A stretch of 64,000 nucleotides of DNA from AP-15 sp963814865 (GTDB lineage Bacteria; Pseudomonadota; Alphaproteobacteria; ATCC43930; CGMCC-115725): the NCBI GenBank assembly GCA_963814865.1, contig CAWFEN010000010.1:124001-188000 (forward strand). The letters are read 5' to 3'. Shown here one piece after another: positions 59,858 through 64,000 of the stretch. Both the position numbers and the translations under genes were made by a program. A model generated the notes under the pieces. The model saw only the letters and a program-made list of their open reading frames with translations, was not told the DNA's origin and did no database searches. Numbering within the stretch: the stretch's first letter is position 1; each line of letters begins with the position of its first letter.

Positions 59858-60569
59858 TCAATCCTCGGAACGGCGGCGGGAAGCGGCGAACGGATCCTGG
59901 TATACAAACAGGCTCGGGTCGAGCGCCATACCGAATTGCGCGTTGGAGAGCGACACGGTGGTGACCCGCTGCTGTTGATCGACGATGGTCCATTGGCGCA
60001 GCGCCATCGGCGGATCGGTGAACACCATGGTCAGGATGCCGTTGTCGGGGTGCGCCGCCTCGACGACGGTGACCCGCAGCACCCCGGCACCCTGTTCGAA
60101 GCGGGTGACGACAAGATCGCTGAAGGTGATCGGATCGCGCAACAGCAGCCAGGCGGGCGTCGATTTCAGCCCGACCTTGGACATCTCCACCAGCTGCTTG
60201 TCGATGTAATAAACGTAGAACCGGTCGGCGATCAGCAGGATCGGCGAAGGCGGATCGTATTCGAAGCGCATTCGGCCCGGCCGCTCCATCCACATCTGGC
60301 CGCCGGCAGCGCGCCCGTCCGAGGAGACTTGTTGGAAGCGGGCGTACATCGTGTGAATGCCGTTCAAATAGGCGGCGATGCGCTGCAGGTCGGCCGACAT
60401 CCTGCGGCGTCAGCGGAACCGGCTGGGGCGGCGCATCGGCGCGGGCAGAGAGCGCGATCAGGGCTGCCGCCGCCAATGCCGGGCCGGCGGTCAGGATCGC
60501 GCGGCGGCCGACGCTCCGCCGGGCGCGGGCGGGCGGCTCTCAATTCCTGCGATTACCGATACCGGCCAT
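59858..60569 (-). CDS. lolA: Outer-membrane lipoprotein carrier LolA, with two lesions near the 5' end
   Basis: The main frame (59858-60400) encodes the LolA barrel: LNGIHTMYARFQQVSSDG, then MRFEYDPPSPILLIADRF, YIDKQLVEM and the late AQFGMALDPSLFVYQD. It lacks a signal peptide, but the adjacent frame supplies one (RRAILTAGPALAAAALIALS and ARADAPPQPVPLTPQD), so a single-base change at about 60400 is likely. The ATG at 60569 with ribosome site GGGAAGGG is the best start, yet a TGA at 60540-60542 follows after nine codons. Corrected, it carries lipoproteins across the periplasm; in many Gram-negatives it is essential, which points to sequence error. Confidence 0.88.
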
Positions 60570-60645
60570 CACGACCCTTCCCGTTCAGCCGCCATCATGG
60601 CGGCGCTAGGGACATGAGGTCGCCGGCCGGCCGGGTCAATTGCGC

Positions 60646-63046
60646 TCAATCGCCGCCATGCGCCAGGACCTCGCGCTTGCCGACGTGGTTCGCGGCGCTG
60701 ACGACGCCCTCGGCCTCCATCCGCTCGATGATCCGCGCGGCGCGGTTGTAGCCGATCTGCAGATGGCGCTGGACAAAGCTCGTCGACGCCTTGCGCTCGC
60801 GGCAGACGATTGCGACCGCCTGGCGATAGAGCGTATCGCCCGAATCGCCGTCGTCGCTCTCCAGCGGGTCGAACGGCGCGTCGTCATCCTCGGTGATCTC
60901 GTCGATATAGTCGGGCTCGCCCCGCGTCTTCCAGAACGAGACGACGCGTTCGACCTCCTCGTCCGAAACAAACGGACCGTGCACCCGGGTGATGCGGCCG
61001 CCGCCGGCCATGTACAGCATGTCGCCGCGGCCCAAGAGCTGCTCGGCGCCGCCTTCGCCGAGGATCGTGCGGCTGTCGATCTTGGAGGTGACCTGAAAGC
61101 TGATCCGGGTCGGGAAATTCGCCTTGATCGTGCCGGTGATGACGTCGACCGACGGGCGCTGGGTAGCCATGATGATGTGAATGCCGGCGGCGCGGGCCAT
61201 CTGCGCCAGGCGCTGGATCGCCGCCTCGATGTCCTTGCCGGCGACCAGCATCAGATCGGCCATCTCGTCGACGACGACGATGATCAGCGGCAATTCGCTG
61301 GTGTCGAAGGGCTGCGGCTCGAAGATCGGCTGGCCGGTATCGGCGTCGAAGCCGGTCTGCACCTTGCGGACCAGGCTTTCGCCCTTGGCCCGCGCATCGG
61401 CGAGGCGGGCGTTGAAGCCCTCGACGTTGCGCACGCCGAGCTTCGACATCTTGCGATAGCGGTTCTCCATCTCGCGCACGGTCCATTTGAGCGCCAGCAC
61501 CGCTTTTTTCGGATCGGTGACGACTGGGGCGAGCAGATGCGGAATGCCGTCATAGACCGACAATTCCAGCATCTTCGGATCGACCATGATGAATTTGCAG
61601 CGGTCGGGCGGCATGCGATACAGGATCGACAGGATCATCGTGTTGATGCCGACCGACTTGCCCGATCCGGTCGTCCCGGCGATCAAGAGATGCGGCATCT
61701 TGGCGAGGTCGGCGAGGACCGGCTCGCCGGCGATGTCCTTGCCGAGGATCAGGGCGAGACGGCCGGGATGCAGATCGTAGACTGGCGAATCGAGCAGTTC
61801 GCGCAGATGGACCATCTCGGCCTTGCGATTGGGCAGCTCGATGCCGATCACGCTGCGCCCGGGCACCACGGCGACGCGCACCGAGATGGCGCTCATCGAG
61901 CGGGCGATGTCGTCGGCGAGCCCGATAACGCGCGACGCCTTGATGCCCGGCGCCGGTTCGAGCTCGTACATCGTCACCACCGGGCCCGGCCGGACCTGGA
62001 CGATCTGTCCGCGCACGCCGTAATCCTCGAGCACGGTCTCGAGCAGGCGGGCGTTTTTTTCGAGCCCATCCTCGTCGATCGTCTCGGTCTTGACCGCCGG
62101 CGGCTTGGCCAAGAGATCGAGTGCCGGCAGCACCGGCTCCTCGTCTGGAACGAGGTCGAGCCGCGGCTGGCGCTCCGCTTCGGCGCGCCTCCCCGGCGGT
62201 TGCGGCGTGGCCCGCGGCGCGTTGAAGTGGACGAGCCCGCCGCGCTCGCCGCCTGCCGCGGCAGGTGGCGCATCACGGCCAAGTCGGGGCTCGCGCCGCT
62301 CCGCCAGGCGCGTGACGACGGGTCGTGCGGGCATCCCGAAAGCCGGCATGCCGGCCTCGCCTTGATCGGCCCCGGTCGGCGGCTTGCCGCGCCATTGCCG
62401 GAACAGCCGGCGTCCGAACCCCGCCGCCGCCAATGTCCCGCGGCCCGCGCCGCCGCCGAGGTCGCGCCAGTCGCGCCAGGAGAGACCGAGGATCAGCAGC
62501 AGCAGCAGGCCGACGGCAGCGGCTGCCGCCATCGAAATCGGCAACGCCGCGCCGCCGAGCCCAGCCAGCGCCAGCAGGCGCCGCAGCCCCCAGCCGATGG
62601 CGCCGCCCGCGCCGGCCGATGCCGAGGGCGCGCCGAAGTCGAGCACCGAGAGGGCCAGCGCGGCCAGAACGACGGCCGCCGGCAGCAGCGCCAGGCGGCG
62701 CCGAATCGAAGTCCAGCGGCCGGTTCAGCAGCAGCCGCAGCGACCAGCCGGACAGCACGATCGGCAGCAGAAAGGCGGCAAGGCCGAAAGCCTGGCGCAA
62801 CAGATCGGCGAGAACCGCCCCGTCATGGCCGAGAAAGTTGTGCGGGCCGCCATCGATCGCCGTATCGAGCGACGGATCGCTCGGGCTGTAGGACAGCAAG
62901 GCCGCGGCCAGCAGCAGTGCCGCCAGCAGCAGCGCGAACCCGAGCGTCTCGCGCAGGCGCTGCCTGACCCCCGCCAGCGTCTCTGCCCACCCGCGCATGC
63001 GGCGGATGCTGAGGGGGCTCGCCGAGTACCCAGCCGATCTGGCCAT
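60646..63046 (-). CDS. ftsK: DNA translocase FtsK, frameshifted in the N-terminal third
   Basis: ATG at 63046 with ribosome site GGAGGAAGC. The first frame has the membrane anchor (FALLLAALLLAAALLSYSPS, later AAFLLPIVLSGWSLRLLL). After RPLDFD the second frame continues RRRLALLPAAVVLAALALS, the last membrane helices, a Pro/Gly/Arg linker and the motor: GTTGSGKS, IIVVVDEMADLM, and the C-terminal winged-helix gamma domain (STSFVQRHLQIGYNRAARII). One extra base at about 62704-62705 explains the break. Corrected length is about 799 residues. FtsK couples chromosome dimer resolution to division. Confidence 0.95.
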
Positions 63047-63249
63047 GCTTCCTCCGATGCCGGCCACCGCCGAACCCTGCCGATCCTGGCGAAGGCTTCG
63101 GCCGATATCGCTTCGGGAGGCGGGTCGAGCGGCAAGCCGCGATCCCGAGGCGCAAAACCATAACGACATTACGCCGTCGCCGGCCCCCGCGGAAGCGCGA
63201 GAGAAGCAGGCGTCTGGACAGCTCGCCGACCCCGGTCCATCTGTTCGCA

Positions 63250-64000
63250 ATGATCGACGATGTCGAGCTGCTGATCGCCGGCGGCGGCCTCAACGGGCTG
63301 CTGCTCGGCGTCGCCTGCGCGGGCGCCGGGCTAGCGGTTGCGATCGTCGATCGCCAGGAGCCGGCGGCGACGCTCGACGAGGCCTTTGACGGGCGCGCCT
63401 CGGCGCTCGCCTACGGCTCGCGTCGGGTCCTCGATGCTCTCGGATTGTGGCCGGAGATTGCCGTCGAGGCCGAGCCGATCCTTGAGATCAGGGTCGCCGA
63501 CGACAATTCGCCGCTGTACCTGCATTACGACCATCGCGACCTCGGGCCGGGCGCGCGGCAGGCGGGCGCCCCGCTCGGCTATATCGTCGAGAACCGGATC
63601 TTGCGCCGGGTGCTGATCGAGCATGCCCGCGCGCTTCCGGGCCTCGCCTTCGTCGCGCCGCTCGCGGTCGATGCCGTCGACGCCTCGCCCGATGTCGCGG
63701 TCGCGGCGCTCTCCGACGGGCGGCGGGTGCGCACGCGCCTCGTCGCCGCGGCGGACGGCGCGGGGTCGCCGCTGCGCCGTGCGGCCGGCATCCGCACGAT
63801 CGAGTGGCGCTACCGCCAGACCGGCATCGTCACGACCGTGCGTCACGAGCGCGCGCATGCCGGGATCGCGATCGAGCATTTCCTGCCGGCGGGTCCGTTC
63901 GCGATCCTGCCGATGACCGGGAACCGCTCGTCGATCGTGTGGACCGAGCAGGCCGACCTCGCCCGGCGGCTGGCGGCGCTGCCCGATGACGCGTTTGCCG
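63250..64000 (+). CDS. ubiH: UbiH/UbiF/COQ6-family FAD monooxygenase, N-terminal part
   Basis: Open from the ATG at 63250 to the right edge (250 codons). FAD motif ELLIAGGGLNGLLLGVACAG, then DGRASALAYGSRRVLDALG, IVENRILRRVLIEHAR, and the second motif ADGAGSPLRRAAGI, all as in the ubiquinone-biosynthesis hydroxylases. It is divergent from ftsK with a 203-base gap. Which ring position it hydroxylates cannot be told without the rest. Confidence 0.88.
   Translation, partial: MIDDVELLIAGGGLNGLLLGVACAGAGLAVAIVDRQEPAATLDEAFDGRASALAYGSRRVLDALGLWPEIAVEAEPILEIRVADDNSPLYLHYDHRDLGPGARQAGAPLGYIVENRILRRVLIEHARALPGLAFVAPLAVDAVDASPDVAVAALSDGRRVRTRLVAAADGAGSPLRRAAGIRTIEWRYRQTGIVTTVRHERAHAGIAIEHFLPAGPFAILPMTGNRSSIVWTEQADLARRLAALPDDAFA

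Noticed and set aside
58413..60476. Minus-strand ORF of 687 codons through lolA, the amidotransferase and xthA
   Set aside because: Only its first ~25 codons (the LolA signal peptide) are meaningful; the rest is out of frame with three real genes.
60640..62967. Plus-strand ORF of 775 codons opposite ftsK
   Set aside because: Shadow of FtsK, whose motor and gamma domains are unmistakable on the minus strand.

Overview
The window is high-GC DNA with dense, often overlapping genes and no rRNA, tRNA or CRISPR array that I can see. It is probably a chromosomal piece of an alphaproteobacterium, most likely Rhodospirillales-like. This rests on a DUF2794 protein, the ubiH-like / ftsK / lolA / xthA neighbourhood, a fused STAS-MlaE permease, intracellular PHA depolymerase, BKACE and several MmgE/PrpD, LLM and amidohydrolase genes. 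The taxonomic call is inference.

Layout. 0-2.4 kb: left edge of an exopolysaccharide locus on the minus strand (Wzz/GumC-like copolymerase, polyprenyl glycosyl-1-phosphate transferase), divergent from a Crp/Fnr regulator (2.9-3.7 kb). 3.9-9.98 kb: accessory genes and debris, namely a frameshifted glucosaminidase, a TetR regulator with a clear palindromic operator in front of an amidohydrolase, an ABM monooxygenase, a secreted GH16-like protein, and back-to-back remnants of an aldehyde dehydrogenase and an aldo/keto reductase. 10-22 kb: oxidative and catabolic genes (diheme cytochrome plus sorbosone-dehydrogenase-like protein, HD protein, GST, MmgE/PrpD, CoA-transferase subunits, BKACE, PHA depolymerase, a patatin-like pseudoenzyme, diheme cytochrome and cytochrome c'). 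24.2-27.8 kb: a Mla/Mce-type lipid transport operon. 27.9-39.6 kb: metabolic genes (apt, methyltransferase, alanine dehydrogenase, LhgO-like oxidase, DUF2794, cytochrome b561, SgaA-like aminotransferase, an alpha/beta hydrolase with an in-frame stop, tandem LLM oxidoreductases, FAD monooxygenase, MBL hydrolase).

39.6-55.9 kb is the most interesting part. A tightly packed minus-strand run of ten genes goes from four glycosyltransferases through a polysaccharide deacetylase-like protein and a small membrane protein into a complete oligopeptide-type ABC importer (double ATPase, binding protein, two permeases). Diverging from it 28 bp away is a 942-residue ABC exporter with a strongly altered nucleotide-binding domain, followed by a cyclic-nucleotide-binding protein and a small methyltransferase. 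Next comes an MNT/HEPN toxin-antitoxin pair between two ~122 bp imperfect direct repeats, then a short AT-richer stretch. 58-64 kb: xthA, a glutamine-amidotransferase-like hydrolase, lolA, ftsK, and divergently a UbiH-like monooxygenase that runs off the right edge.

Caveat: at least ten genes are broken by what look like single-base indels, often at short homopolymers, and this includes ftsK and lolA. Sequence or assembly error is the simplest explanation. I therefore describe these as whole genes with a marked lesion and give the probable site.
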